Assembly (NCBI GenBank): GCA_946999025.1
Contig: CAMQBP010000027.1
Span: 1-15,774 of the forward strand
Origin: an uncultured Prevotella sp.
GTDB lineage: Bacteria > Bacteroidota > Bacteroidia > Bacteroidales > Bacteroidaceae
Reading direction: 5' to 3'
Length of the DNA: 15,774 nt
The position numbers were made by a program, and so were the translations under genes. Shown here piece after piece: positions 15,759 to 15,774 of this stretch (positions are counted from its first letter, which is position 1; every line of letters starts with the position of its first letter). The notes below the pieces were generated by a model, which worked only from the letters and a program-made list of their open reading frames with translations, had not been told where the DNA came from and ran no database searches.

Positions 15759-15774
15759 TGCCCTTGTGCCAACC

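Overview
The window looks like chromosomal housekeeping DNA from a member of the Bacteroidota, most likely Prevotella or a close relative. Four things point there: promoters of the Bacteroidota type (TAnnTTTG -7 box, no E. coli-like -10/-35), a type IX secretion (T9SS) C-terminal-like domain, a DUF3078 protein, and the Bacteroidota forms of YidC, CTP synthase and the S9 peptidase. The genus is inferred from general resemblance, not from a search. Ten protein genes fill nearly all of the window. No RNA gene, insertion sequence, prophage, CRISPR array or defence system was recognised, and no gene-free stretch exceeds 300 bases.

Positions 1-4600 are read leftwards. In transcription order they hold mazG (nucleotide clean-up); a 153-base gap with three 22-base tandem palindromic repeats that run into the mazG stop; a small lipoprotein gene followed closely by rnz (tRNA 3' processing, TTG start); then a clear promoter driving a tiny secreted protein that is little more than a T9SS-type sorting domain, followed after 7 bases by a YcbB-type L,D-transpeptidase lipoprotein gene (TTG start). 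Positions 4600-8540 are read rightwards: valS and, overlapping its stop by four bases, a clostripain-family (C11) lipoprotein protease. mazG and valS diverge from closely spaced promoter elements.

A DUF3078 outer-membrane-type protein gene (8639-9946) is read leftwards, converging on the protease gene across a short gap with two hairpins. From 10074 to the right end runs a tight pyrG-yidC-S9 peptidase cluster, with gaps of 7 and 5 bases: CTP synthesis (GTG start), the inner-membrane insertase, and an exported DPP5-like dipeptidyl peptidase. pyrG and the DUF3078 gene diverge from a shared promoter region.

The most unusual items are the phased palindromic 22-base repeat, the stand-alone sorting-domain protein beside the L,D-transpeptidase, and three non-ATG starts among ten genes. 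I see no convincing previously undescribed multi-gene system.
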